This document shows, piece after piece, positions 31,119 through 38,992 of a DNA stretch of 64,000 nucleotides. Each line of letters opens with the position of its first letter. Position 1 is the stretch's first letter. Under the pieces are notes generated by a model. It was given only the letters and a program-made list of their open reading frames with translations. It was not told the origin of the DNA and ran no database searches. The position numbers and the translations under genes are program-made. Source of the DNA: Corynebacterium humireducens NBRC 106098 = DSM 45392 (lineage in GTDB: Bacteria; Actinomycetota; Actinomycetes; Mycobacteriales; Mycobacteriaceae); NCBI RefSeq assembly GCF_000819445.1, contig NZ_CP005286.1:1-64000 (forward strand), in the 5' to 3' direction.

Positions 31119-32551
31119 CAGGCACCTCCCGCCGCGTCGAGGATCGCCCGGCCGACCGGCGAGGCCACCTGGCCGCCGGTCGCGCCGGTGCCGAGGCCAC
31201 CGCCGTTCTTCACGACGACGCCCACCGCCACATCCCGGTCCGGCAGGTACGCGACGTACCACGTGTGCGGCGGCGTGCCCTCGTCGCCGTGCTCCGCGGT
31301 ACCCGTCTTCGAGGCGATGCCCGCCCGCCCGCCGGCGGTGTTGCGCTCGGAGGCGAGCATGAGCTGCTCGAGCTGCCCGGCGATCTCCGGGGACACCGCC
31401 TGGGTGATCTCCCGGGGCTGCGTGACGTTCAGCTCCCGGAGGTCCGCGCCGGTGATCCGCTTCACGACGTGCGGTTCCATCCGCTTCCCGTCATTCGCGA
31501 CGGTCGCCGCCATCACCGCCGCCTGCAGCGCCGACATGGTGACGTCGCGCTGACCGATGGCGGTCTGTCCGAGGGCGGCGTCGTCGGGAAGCTCGCCGAG
31601 GGCACCGCCGGACACGGGCAGGCCGAGGTCGTACTGCTCACCGACGCCGAAGGCCTCGGCCGTGGAGCGCACGGCGTCGGCGCCGACGTCGATGGCCAGC
31701 TGCACGAAGGCGGTGTTGCACGACAGGGAGAACGCGGTCTCCAGGGTGACGTCGCCACCGCCGGCGCACGCCTGGCCGCCGTAGTTGGTCAGCGTCGTCG
31801 TGGTGCCCGGCAGGGTGATCTCCGGGGCGCCCGTGAGCAGGCTGCCGGAGGAGTAGCCGTTGTTCAGCCCGGCGGAGGTGGTGATGATCTTGAAGATCGA
31901 GCCCGGCGGCAGCGTGTCCTGCGTCGCGTGGTTGATCAGCGGGTTGCCCTCCCGGGAGGTCACGTCCGCCCAGGCCGTGGAGGCGGTGGCGGGGTCGACG
32001 ATGCCGTTCGGGTCGTAGCCCGGGGACGACGCCATCGCCAGCACCTCACCGGTCGAGGGACGCAGCGCCACGGCCGCGCCCTCGTAGTTGCTGCCGGTGA
32101 GCATGTCGTGCGCGACCTGCTGCATCGCCGGGTCGAGGGTGAGCTCCAGGTTCGCGCCCGCGGACTCCTTGCCCGTGAGCGTGTCCAGCCAGCGGGACGT
32201 GAACAGCGCCGGGTCCGTGCCGTTGAGCACGGCGTTGTAGGAGGACTCCAGGCCGGAGGCCCCGTACTGGTCCGAGAGGTAGCCCGTCACCGGGGCGTAC
32301 GCCGCCGGCGAGTCCGAGGGGTAGGAACGCTGGTAGAAGCCGTTCGCGTCCTGCTCGGAGGAGGCCAGCACGACCCCGCCCGTGGAGATCTGCCCGCGGG
32401 GGATCGACTTCATCTCGTAGAAACCACGCCGGTTGAGCGGGTTGTTGGCGTACTCGTCCTCCTTGAAGGCCTGGATCCACGTGAGGTTGGCCAGCAGGAT
32501 GAGGATGAGCACCAGGGCGAAGGCGGCGGCGAGACGGATGGAACGATTCAT
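31118..32551 (-). CDS. pbpA: Class B penicillin-binding protein PbpA
   Basis: The transpeptidase cross-links peptidoglycan with RodA as partner. The 477-residue protein has one N-terminal membrane helix (about 5-25), a dimerisation region, and the transpeptidase motifs SIFK (in PPGSIFKIITT), SCN (in SLSCNTAF) and KTGT (in IASKTGTAEH). It overlaps pknA and rodA by 4 bp each. Confidence 0.95.
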   Translation of the reverse strand: MNRSIRLAAAFALVLILILLANLTWIQAFKEDEYANNPLNRRGFYEMKSIPRGQISTGGVVLASSEQDANGFYQRSYPSDSPAAYAPVTGYLSDQYGASGLESSYNAVLNGTDPALFTSRWLDTLTGKESAGANLELTLDPAMQQVAHDMLTGSNYEGAAVALRPSTGEVLAMASSPGYDPNGIVDPATASTAWADVTSREGNPLINHATQDTLPPGSIFKIITTSAGLNNGYSSGSLLTGAPEITLPGTTTTLTNYGGQACAGGGDVTLETAFSLSCNTAFVQLAIDVGADAVRSTAEAFGVGEQYDLGLPVSGGALGELPDDAALGQTAIGQRDVTMSALQAAVMAATVANDGKRMEPHVVKRITGADLRELNVTQPREITQAVSPEIAGQLEQLMLASERNTAGGRAGIASKTGTAEHGDEGTPPHTWYVAYLPDRDVAVGVVVKNGGGLGTGATGGQVASPVGRAILDAAGGA

Positions 32552-33942
32552 CGCTCACCACCCTGCACCACGTCCTGCGCAGCGAAGAGGTTGGTGCCGG
32601 TGGCGGGCGCGGCGGCGTCGGCAAGCGGGGCGGGGGCGCCGGCGGCGACCTCGACGGGACGTCGGGCGGAGTGGGAGATCCGCAGCAGCAGACCGATGAG
32701 GATGTAGTTCGCCATGAGCGAGGAACCGCCGGCCGACATGAACGGCGTGGTCAGGCCCGTCATGGGCAGCAGCGTCGAGATGCCGCCGGTGACCACGAAC
32801 ACCTGGATGACGATCGTCAGTGCCAGGCCACCCGCGACGAGCTTGCCGTACGTGTCACGCACCTGCAGGGCCGTGCGGAAACCACGCGTGATCAGCAGCG
32901 CGAAGAGCATGAGCACCGCGGCGATGCCGACGAGACCCAGCTCCTCGGCGACGGCGGCGAGGATGTAGTCCGAGTGCGCGACCGGCACGATCTCCGGATG
33001 CCCCTGGCCCAGGCCGGTGCCTGTGACGCCACCCCAGGACATGCCGAACAGGGCCTGGGAGGGCTGGTAGCCGGTGATGTCGTAGTTGGCGATCGGGTCG
33101 CGGAAGTTGGCCACACGGTTCTGGATCTTCTCCGACACCTGGTACACGGCCGTGCCGCCCGCGGCGACGAGCGCGAAGCCGATGAGCAGCCACGACGTGC
33201 GGCCGGTGGCGAGGAACATCATGCCCAGGACGGTGGAGAAGAGCAGGAGCGCCGGGCCGAAGTCGTTGGACACCGCCATGAGCAGCAGCGCCACGGCCCA
33301 CACCAGCAGGATCGGGGCGAGGTCACGCAGACGCGGGAACTCCAGGCCCAGGAAACGCCGGCCGGCGATGTTGAACAGGGCCCGCTTCGAGGCCAGCAGC
33401 TGCGCGAAGAACAGCAGCAGCAGGATCTTCGAGAACTCACCCGGCTGCACCGAGAACGGGCCGATGGTGATCCAGATGCGGGCGTCCGCGAAGTCCGGAT
33501 TCGGCTGCGGCCACACCAGCGGCAGGGCCAGCAGGATCAGGCCGAGGAGTCCGAGCAGGTAGGAGTACTTGGACAGCTGCTTGTGGTCACGGACGACCAC
33601 CAGCACCCCGATGAGCAGCACGATGCCCACCAGCGTCCACATCACCTGCCGCCCGGCCATGGACGTGCCGGAGGCCAGGTCGAGGCGGTGGATGATCACC
33701 AGACCGATGCCGTTGAGCAGCGCCACCACCGGCAGAATCAGCTGGTCCGCCTTCGGCGCCGCGACGCACAGGGCGACGTGCGCGATGGAGAACACCACGA
33801 TGAAACCGCCGATGAGCTGCAGCATGTCGGTGGTCAGGGCGTTGCCCTGCGAGAGCTCCAGGCTGGCCAGCATGACGGTGAGCACGACCGCCGCGAGGAC
33901 GAGCATGAGCATCTCCGTGCGGCGGGACAGGAGGCGTGACAT
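32548..33942 (-). CDS. rodA: RodA/FtsW-type peptidoglycan glycosyltransferase
   Basis: A SEDS-family polymerase with about twelve membrane helices (464 residues). Typical stretches include the FSVQPGEFSKILLLLFFAQLL helix-loop with the conserved PGEFSK, SNDFGPALLLF, and the end region TTPFMSAGGSSLMANYILIGLLLRIS. It works with PbpA on lateral wall growth. Its start directly abuts the pstP stop. Confidence 0.95.
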   Translation of the reverse strand: MSRLLSRRTEMLMLVLAAVVLTVMLASLELSQGNALTTDMLQLIGGFIVVFSIAHVALCVAAPKADQLILPVVALLNGIGLVIIHRLDLASGTSMAGRQVMWTLVGIVLLIGVLVVVRDHKQLSKYSYLLGLLGLILLALPLVWPQPNPDFADARIWITIGPFSVQPGEFSKILLLLFFAQLLASKRALFNIAGRRFLGLEFPRLRDLAPILLVWAVALLLMAVSNDFGPALLLFSTVLGMMFLATGRTSWLLIGFALVAAGGTAVYQVSEKIQNRVANFRDPIANYDITGYQPSQALFGMSWGGVTGTGLGQGHPEIVPVAHSDYILAAVAEELGLVGIAAVLMLFALLITRGFRTALQVRDTYGKLVAGGLALTIVIQVFVVTGGISTLLPMTGLTTPFMSAGGSSLMANYILIGLLLRISHSARRPVEVAAGAPAPLADAAAPATGTNLFAAQDVVQGGER

Positions 33943-35373
33943 CTACTTCACCTCCCGGCAGTTGACCCCGGGGCGGGACAGGTCGCCCGCGGCCTCGGCG
34001 TCCCCCTCGGTGGGGGTGCTCTCCCGGTCGATGCACACCGGCAGCGCCTGCTCCGCGAGGCGCCGCAGCTGCTGCGTCACCTCGTCGTAGGAACCTGTCT
34101 CCAGACCGGCGACCTGCGTGCGTAACGACGCCGGCAGGTCCTGCAGACGGAACGGCGAACAGTCCTCGGTCGAGCCGACGTCCACGAGCCGGAGGTCACC
34201 CTCCCGGTTGAGGCACGCCTCCTGGTACGGGGTGTGCAGGTCCCGCCCGAAGACGGAGAAGTTCACGCCGTGCTGGATGACCAGGTGGTCATCGGCGCCG
34301 GTGGTGATGAAGTAGGAGTTGTCGATGGTGGTCTTCACCCACCAGCCACCCGCGGCCAGACCGAGGAGCACGAGCAGCGAGAGAATCAGCGCGGGGAGGC
34401 GAAACCTGCCCCGGCGGCCGGAATCACCTGCCGGAACGGCAGCCACCTCCTGCGCACCGGACGGGGCCGGGCGGGCACCCGTGAGCGGCTGGGGGGTGAT
34501 CTCCCCGTCGGGGGAGATCGTCTGCGGGCGGCGCGAGAGCAGCGCGGCACGCCCCGCGGACGTGTCGGGGTGGGTCTCCTCCTGCGGCTCGCCCAGCAGG
34601 GCACCGGCGGTGACGGCGACGGTGGGGAGGGCGGCGCGGGCGGCGTCGTCAAGGTCATCCGTCTCGACGACGTCGGCGATGACCACCGTGATGTTGTCCG
34701 GCCCACCGGAACGCAGCGCCAGCTCGATGAGGCGGCGGGCCGCCTCCTCCGGCGCGCCCTCGGAGAGGGTCTGCTCGATGGTGCTGGCGGTCACCGGGTC
34801 GGAGAGACCGTCGGTGCACAGGAGGATACGGTCGCCCGGGCGGGCGTCGAGATCCCGGAGCGTCGGCTCCACCGGGCGGCCCGTGTACGCCTTGAGGATG
34901 AGCGACTTCTGCGGGTGCGAGGACACGTCACCCGGATCGAGCTTGCCCTCGTTGACCAGCGACTGGACGAAGGTGTCGTCGACGGTGATCTGCTCCAGAC
35001 GGCCCTCACGCAGGCGGTAGCCGCGGGAGTCACCGACGTGGATGAGGCCGAAGCTGTGGCCGTTGAACATCAGCGCGGTGAGCGTGGTGCCCATGCCGTC
35101 GGTCTCCGGGTTCTCCCGGATCGCCTCGGCGATCTCCCGGTTCGCGTCGTCGGCGACGCCCCCGAGCAGGGCGAGCATGTCGTTGTCGCTCGGGTCGGCG
35201 TCGAGACGCTCCAGATGCGTGACCATGAGCTGGCTGGCGACCTCACCGGCCGCGTGCCCACCCATGCCGTCGGCGATGACCAGCAGATTCGGACCCGCGT
35301 AGGCGGAGTCCTCGTTGTTGCCGCGCACGAGACCGCGGTCGGAGACGACGGCGTAATTCAGTTGCAGACTCAC
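33943..35373 (-). CDS. pstP: PP2C-type Ser/Thr phosphatase PstP
   Basis: Opposes PknA and PknB. The 476-residue protein has a catalytic domain (about 1-235) with RGLVRGNNEDS, LVIADGMGGHAAGE, HVGDSRGYRL, LCTDGLSDPV and GGPDNITVVIADV, all metal-binding PP2C motifs, a linker, one membrane helix (about 325-345) and an outer domain with cysteines near the end. It overlaps fhaB by 4 bp. Confidence 0.95.
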   Translation of the reverse strand: MSLQLNYAVVSDRGLVRGNNEDSAYAGPNLLVIADGMGGHAAGEVASQLMVTHLERLDADPSDNDMLALLGGVADDANREIAEAIRENPETDGMGTTLTALMFNGHSFGLIHVGDSRGYRLREGRLEQITVDDTFVQSLVNEGKLDPGDVSSHPQKSLILKAYTGRPVEPTLRDLDARPGDRILLCTDGLSDPVTASTIEQTLSEGAPEEAARRLIELALRSGGPDNITVVIADVVETDDLDDAARAALPTVAVTAGALLGEPQEETHPDTSAGRAALLSRRPQTISPDGEITPQPLTGARPAPSGAQEVAAVPAGDSGRRGRFRLPALILSLLVLLGLAAGGWWVKTTIDNSYFITTGADDHLVIQHGVNFSVFGRDLHTPYQEACLNREGDLRLVDVGSTEDCSPFRLQDLPASLRTQVAGLETGSYDEVTQQLRRLAEQALPVCIDRESTPTEGDAEAAGDLSRPGVNCREVK

Positions 35374-35846
35374 GGGACCAACCTCACTGTCGTACGGCCC
35401 ACCTTGATGTCGGTGCCGGTGCCCACGCGCTCGGGCTGGTCGATGCGGTACCCGGCGACGAACGTCCCGTTGCGCGAATCCAGGTCCTCCACGAACCAGT
35501 CCGAACCCCGCCGGAACAGGCGGGCGTGACGGGCCGAGGCGAAATCATCCCCCAGCTGGAACGTGCAGTCCGGGCTGCGGCCCATGACCACCTCCTCCAG
35601 CGTGGACACCGCCATGTGCGAGCCCTTGAGCGGCCCCTCGACGACGGTCAGCTGCTTCGCCGCTTCCCGACGCCCCGTCACCTTCGGCAGCTTCCCGCCG
35701 CGGGGCGCCGCGGGGAGCAGGCCGCCGGCAACGGTGCCGTCAGCGAAACGCACGTCCCTGAGCATCACGCGGACCGCCACGAAGATGAACGCCCACAACA
35801 GGACCAGCAGGACGACCTTGAAGATCAGCAGTACGAGGGAATCCAC
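35370..35846 (-). CDS. fhaB: FHA-domain protein FhaB
   Basis: The 158-residue protein has an N-terminal membrane helix (about 4-28) and a C-terminal FHA phosphothreonine-binding domain with GRSPDCTFQL, SARHARLFR and LDSRNGTFVAGYRI. FhaB (FipA) is a PknA/PknB substrate that bridges to division proteins. Three bases separate it from fhaA. Confidence 0.93.
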   Translation of the reverse strand: MDSLVLLIFKVVLLVLLWAFIFVAVRVMLRDVRFADGTVAGGLLPAAPRGGKLPKVTGRREAAKQLTVVEGPLKGSHMAVSTLEEVVMGRSPDCTFQLGDDFASARHARLFRRGSDWFVEDLDSRNGTFVAGYRIDQPERVGTGTDIKVGRTTVRLVP

Positions 35847-35849
35847 GTG

Positions 35850-36659
35850 TCACCTCCGGACAGACTGTGCGGAGGACCGGGACGGATCGACGATCCGCAC
35901 CTCGATGTGGGAGTGGCCCATGGTGATGACGTCGCCGTCGGCGAGCAGCCAGTTCTCCACCGGGGTGTCATTGACTGTGGTGCCGTTCGTGGACTCCAGG
36001 TCCACCAGCACCGCGTCCTGACCGTCCCAGGTGATCTCCGCGTGCTGCCGCGACACACCCGTGTCCGGCAGACGGAAATCCGCGTCATTCGAACGGCCGA
36101 TGATGTTCGACCCCTCGTTGATGAGGAACGTCCGGCTGGAACCGTCCTGCAGCAGCAGCGTCACCACCGGATTCTGCGGCATCTCCGTCAGTGCGGTGGG
36201 CACGTCCTGCTGGTTCATGGTCTCCTCCTGGGATTCAGTGCTGTCCGTGGTGATGGCCTCAAAACCACTGCTTTCCGACGGGTAGTCGTCCCGGTACGAC
36301 GACACCCGCAGCTGTCCGGTGTGCAGACCCGACTCCTCGGCCAGGCGCACCACCATCGGGCCCTCGGTACTCCAGCCCCGGTTACGGCAGTAGCGCGTCA
36401 TCTGATCGGCGAAGCCCGACGGCAGATCGGAGTTGGCCTGCGACAGGTTCTCCAGATCCTTCGACGACACTCCCACCACGAAGACGTTCGGTGACAGCAC
36501 CACGCCGTCATCGACGACGAGGTTGTCCTCCGCCTCCTGCTTCAGCAGCTCCTCGATCTCCGCCGGGACAACCTTCCCGCCGAAGATGAGCGCCAGCCCA
36601 TTGTCGAGACCACGCTGCAGAGCACTGTCCAACTTGGCTATCCGGGCCATGATCGACAT
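35850..36659 (-). CDS. fhaA: FHA-domain protein FhaA (DUF3662)
   Basis: The 269-residue protein has an N-terminal DUF3662 domain (about 1-125) and a C-terminal FHA domain with GRSNDADFRL, VSRQHAEI and LESTNGTTVND. It is a PknB target that binds phosphorylated MviN in mycobacteria. The chosen start, ATG 36659, follows AGGAGG by 9 bases; the longer frame adds a sequence without family character. First gene of the operon; the 36660-36867 stretch before it should hold the promoter, but no clear box stands out. Confidence 0.92.
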   Translation of the reverse strand: MSIMARIAKLDSALQRGLDNGLALIFGGKVVPAEIEELLKQEAEDNLVVDDGVVLSPNVFVVGVSSKDLENLSQANSDLPSGFADQMTRYCRNRGWSTEGPMVVRLAEESGLHTGQLRVSSYRDDYPSESSGFEAITTDSTESQEETMNQQDVPTALTEMPQNPVVTLLLQDGSSRTFLINEGSNIIGRSNDADFRLPDTGVSRQHAEITWDGQDAVLVDLESTNGTTVNDTPVENWLLADGDVITMGHSHIEVRIVDPSRSSAQSVRR

Positions 36660-36867
36660 GATGCGCGGCCTCCTTTCCGGGATCTTTCCGTGATTGATCG
36701 AGGTCAGAGGCGTGACACCCACTGACCGGGTAATCAGTAAATGGCGCGAGGGGGCACCCCCGCGCGCACGATAGGCACCAGTATAGGGTGCGGACCGGCC
36801 GGAGACGTACCCGAAGTGACCAGACGCAGGGTGCCATGCGTGCAGTGACGAGCCTCATTTACATGCC

Positions 36868-36910
36868 CTGACCAGGCGATTTGGCCATTCCTACATGTCA
36901 CGTGTTATCT
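36868..36910 (+). promoter_or_regulatory. tRNA-Leu promoter with the shared 18-bp element
   Basis: CTGACCAGGCGATTTGGC (36868-36885) is identical to the element before tRNA-Ile. -35-like TTGGCC (36881-36886) is followed after 18 bp by TTATCT (36905-36910). The tRNA begins 43 bases further on. Confidence 0.6.
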
Positions 36911-36953
36911 TGTACTAGTCCACACGGCGGGTAACCCGCTGGACCACCACCCA

Positions 36954-37037
36954 GCCCGGGTGGCGGAATTGGCAGACGCGCTGGCTTCAGGTGCCAGTGT
37001 TCGCAAGAACGTGGGGGTTCAAGTCCCCCCCCGGGCA
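36954..37037 (+). tRNA. tRNA-Leu (anticodon CAG)
   Basis: An 84-nt class II cloverleaf with a long variable arm. Acceptor GCCCGGG pairs with CCCGGGC, and the anticodon stem CTGGC/GCCAG has loop TTCAGGT. CCA is not fully encoded (ACAA follows). Same location after fhaA as the leucine tRNA of M. tuberculosis. Confidence 0.96.
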
Positions 37038-37045
37038 CAATTTCG

Positions 37046-37086
37046 ATGTCGCGGGACATAATTCCGGTATGTCCCGCGACATTTTT
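37046..37086 (+). terminator. Intrinsic terminator of tRNA-Leu
   Basis: ATGTCGCGGGACAT (37046-37059) pairs perfectly with ATGTCCCGCGACAT (37069-37082), followed by TTTTCT. Confidence 0.92.
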
Positions 37087-37091
37087 CTCTT

Positions 37092-37128
37092 TCAGGGCCT
37101 CCCACCGATTGTCGGTGGGAGGCCCTGA
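37092..37128. repeat. Perfect 17-bp hairpin between tRNA-Leu and erm
   Basis: TCAGGGCCTCCCACCGA (37092-37108) pairs with 37112-37128 around a 3-nt loop. No T-run follows on either side. It stands between the tRNA terminator and element D and may be a second terminator or another repeat copy. Confidence 0.65.
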
Positions 37129-37136
37129 CCATTTGG

Positions 37137-37191
37137 TGTGACACCGAAGTTCGAGAGGACTCGTTCGGGGCCCCGGTGTCACACGGAACGG
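37137..37191. repeat. Intergenic palindromic element D, with left copy of the 19-bp repeat flanking erm
   Basis: GTGTGACACCG (37137-37147) pairs with CGGTGTCACAC (37174-37184) around a loop that carries GTTCGAGAGGACTCG (37149-37163). CCGGTGTCACACGGAACGG (37173-37191) recurs exactly at 38237-38255 beyond erm. Confidence 0.7.
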
Positions 37192-37237
37192 ACAGGGGCC
37201 TCGGGCCACGCTTGACAGGGCTGGTAGCGTGCGGGGC

Positions 37238-37285
37238 ATGTTGATTTTGGGAACCGCGTCCCTGCGGTTGCGCCGCAGCCGCTGA
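37238..37285 (+). CDS. Erm leader peptide MLILGTASLRLRRSR
   Basis: A 15-codon ORF ending in TGA, 99 bases before erm. Its sequence is close to the leader peptide I recall for erm(X) (MLISGTAFLRLR...). It contains R-L-R, the (+)x(+) pattern at which macrolide- or ketolide-bound ribosomes stall in leaders such as ErmDL. TAGCGT at 37225-37230 stands 7 bases before the ATG, which suggests a leaderless transcript; a TTGACA lies at 37212-37217. Stalling would leave the ribosome on codons 10-12 and change the downstream fold. Confidence 0.8.
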   Translation: MLILGTASLRLRRSR

Positions 37286-37379
37286 CAGCGGCTGACCCTC
37301 CAGTAATGGTCGCCGCTCCGGTCCATGAGCCGGGCGGTAGTTTTGGCGTGCCCGGCTCCAGAATTCTCATTCTCGGAGC
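37276..37379 (+). promoter_or_regulatory. Translational attenuator of erm
   Basis: Two mutually exclusive hairpins are visible. GCTCC-AGAAT (37355-37364) pairs with ATTCT-C-GGAGC (37369-37379) and buries the erm ribosome site CGGAG (37374-37378). Alternatively GAGCCGGGC (37327-37335) pairs perfectly with GCCCGGCTC (37350-37358), which removes the blocking strand and frees the ribosome site. GCTC (37315-37318) can pair with GAGC (37327-37330) in the off state. A palindrome CAGCCGCTG/CAGCGGCTG (37276-37294) covers the leader stop codon. Confidence 0.75.
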
Positions 37380-37384
37380 ATCCC

Positions 37385-38182
37385 TTGTCTGCATATTCCC
37401 ACGGCCGTCACGAGCACGGCCAGAATTTCCTCACCGATCCGCGCGTCATTGACTCGCTCGTCGAGCGGATCATGAGCACCACCGGCCCCATCATCGAGAT
37501 CGGTCCCGGTGACGGCGCTCTCACCCGCCCTCTCTCCCGCAGTGGGCGACCACTCACCGCCGTGGAGATCGATTCCCGGTTGGCTGCGGCGTTGCGGCGT
37601 GACCTCGACCCCGAGGTCACGATCGTCAACGACGACTTCCTGCGCTTCCGTCTGCCGGCGCACCCTCACGTGGTCGTGGGCAACATCCCCTTCCACATCA
37701 CCACGGCGATCCTGCGGCGGTTGCTGCATGCCCCTGCCTGGACCGATGCTGTCCTGCTGATGCAGTGGGAGGTGGCGCGTCGCCGCGCAGGGGTGGGGGC
37801 CTCGACCATGATGACCGCCCAGTGGGCGCCCTGGTTCGGGTTCGAGCTCGGCGAGCGTGTCCCGCGGGCGGCGTTCACTCCCCGCCCCGGCGTGGACGGC
37901 GGTGTCCTGCACATCCGGCGTCGGCGCCGTCCCCTGGTACCGGCGAAGAAGCGGAAGGCGTTCCAGGGCATGGTGCACGCCGTATACACGGGCCGTGGTC
38001 GCGGCATCGTGGAGATCATCACCCGGCAGGGTCTTCTGCCCTCCCGGCAGGAGGCCCGGCAGTGGGCCGAACGGGAGGGGGTGCGGCCCAGTGCCCTGCC
38101 CTCCGACCTCTCCGTGGGGCAGATGGTGAGCCTCTTCGAGGCCTCGGGGAGCGCCCCGCCGCGCCGGGCCCGGAAGCGGTGA
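37385..38182 (+). CDS. erm: 23S rRNA (adenine-2058-N6)-methyltransferase, Erm(X)-type
   Basis: Methylation of A2058 gives resistance to macrolides, lincosamides and streptogramin B. The 265-residue protein starts with TTG at 37385 (SAYSHGRHEHGQNFLTDPRVI), matching the known start of Erm(X). SAM-binding motif I is IIEIGPGDGALTRPL, motif IV VVGNIPFHITTAIL, followed by the LLHAPAWTDAVLLMQWEVARRR block that is almost as in Erm(X). A basic C-terminus ends RRARKR. Codon use looks like the host's (GC-rich third positions), so it is either long resident or from another high-GC actinobacterium. Divergence from Erm(X) elsewhere suggests a separate Erm class, not measured here. Preceded by leader peptide and attenuator, followed by a strong hairpin. 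Confidence 0.92.
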   Translation: MSAYSHGRHEHGQNFLTDPRVIDSLVERIMSTTGPIIEIGPGDGALTRPLSRSGRPLTAVEIDSRLAAALRRDLDPEVTIVNDDFLRFRLPAHPHVVVGNIPFHITTAILRRLLHAPAWTDAVLLMQWEVARRRAGVGASTMMTAQWAPWFGFELGERVPRAAFTPRPGVDGGVLHIRRRRRPLVPAKKRKAFQGMVHAVYTGRGRGIVEIITRQGLLPSRQEARQWAEREGVRPSALPSDLSVGQMVSLFEASGSAPPRRARKR

Positions 38183-38201
38183 CAATCACTGTCCATATGA
38201 A

Positions 38202-38255
38202 GTGACACCGGAGCCCGGACCGAGTCGGTCCGGGCTCCGGTGTCACACGGAACGG
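38202..38255 (+). terminator. Palindromic element E: erm terminator-like hairpin with the right copy of the 19-bp repeat
   Basis: A perfect 22-bp inverted repeat (38202-38223 with 38225-38246) lies 20 bases after the erm stop. Its right arm runs into CCGGTGTCACACGGAACGG (38237-38255), identical to 37173-37191. It lies between convergent erm and the M23 peptidase gene and could stop both. Confidence 0.7.
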
Positions 38256-38264
38256 TCAGGGCCC

Positions 38265-38891
38265 CTAGAAGTAGATGCCGTGGTTGCCGAACCAGGTGAC
38301 CGGGTCGACCGGGCCCATGCCGGCGGGGTGGATCTCGAAGTGCAGGTGGGAGCCGGTGGAGAAGCCACGGTTGCCCATGCCGGCGATGTGCTGGCCGGCG
38401 GTGACGCGCTGGCCGACGCTCACGTTGAGGGTCTCCATGTGGCCGTAGACGGTGATGGAGCCGTCGTCGTGACGGATGCGGATCCACTGGCCGTAGCCGG
38501 AGGCCGGGCCGGAGTCGATGACGGTGCCGGCCATGACGGCGTAGATCGGGGTGCCGACGGCGTTGGCGATGTCGATGCCGTTGTGCATGGTGCCCCAGCG
38601 CGGGCCGTAGCCGGAGGTGAAGGTGCCGGTGGTCGGGCGGACGACGGACGGGGTCGGGGCGACGGCCTCGGCGATCTGCACGAGCGGGGCGGTCTGGGCG
38701 ACCTCGGTGACGGCGGTGGTAGCCGCGGAGGAGAGGCCCGCGATCTCGGGGGCGGCCTCGGTGGCGGCGGCGGTGGAGACGGAGGACAGGCCCGCGGTGG
38801 TGACGGTGCCGGCTACCAGCGCCCCCAGGGCCAGACGACGCTGGATCTTGGAGGTGGTGCTGGGCTTGCGGTGGCGGCCGATGTAGCTCAT
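38265..38891 (-). CDS. Secreted M23 (LytM) peptidase
   Basis: The 208-residue exported protein has a basic N-terminus and hydrophobic helix (about 18-45), an Ala/Thr-rich linker, and a C-terminal lysostaphin-type domain (about 90-205) with the zinc motifs HNGIDIA (HxxxD) and SHLHFEIH (HxH). It probably cleaves or remodels peptidoglycan cross-links outside the membrane. All metal ligands are present, so it may be active rather than an activator. Its promoter must lie in 38892-38992, which shows no clear riboswitch. Confidence 0.88.
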   Translation of the reverse strand: MSYIGRHRKPSTTSKIQRRLALGALVAGTVTTAGLSSVSTAAATEAAPEIAGLSSAATTAVTEVAQTAPLVQIAEAVAPTPSVVRPTTGTFTSGYGPRWGTMHNGIDIANAVGTPIYAVMAGTVIDSGPASGYGQWIRIRHDDGSITVYGHMETLNVSVGQRVTAGQHIAGMGNRGFSTGSHLHFEIHPAGMGPVDPVTWFGNHGIYF

Positions 38892-38992
38892 GGTTTCGGG
38901 TTAATCCTCACGGTGATCGATTGGTGACGGCTTCGTAACCGTCCCGTTATCAAGTTGTGACCACCCTAGGCCGCGGGAACATTGTTGTCCAG

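Noticed and set aside
29707..31200. Alternative frame open across pknA on the minus strand
   Set aside because: Arg/Pro/Ala/Gly-rich shadow of the real kinase frame.
36954..37191. tRNA-Leu as a phage or island attachment site
   Set aside because: No partial copy of the tRNA 3' end and no integrase gene in the following region.
38892..38992. c-di-AMP (ydaO-type) riboswitch before the M23 peptidase
   Set aside because: The region is short and I could not recognise the conserved core.
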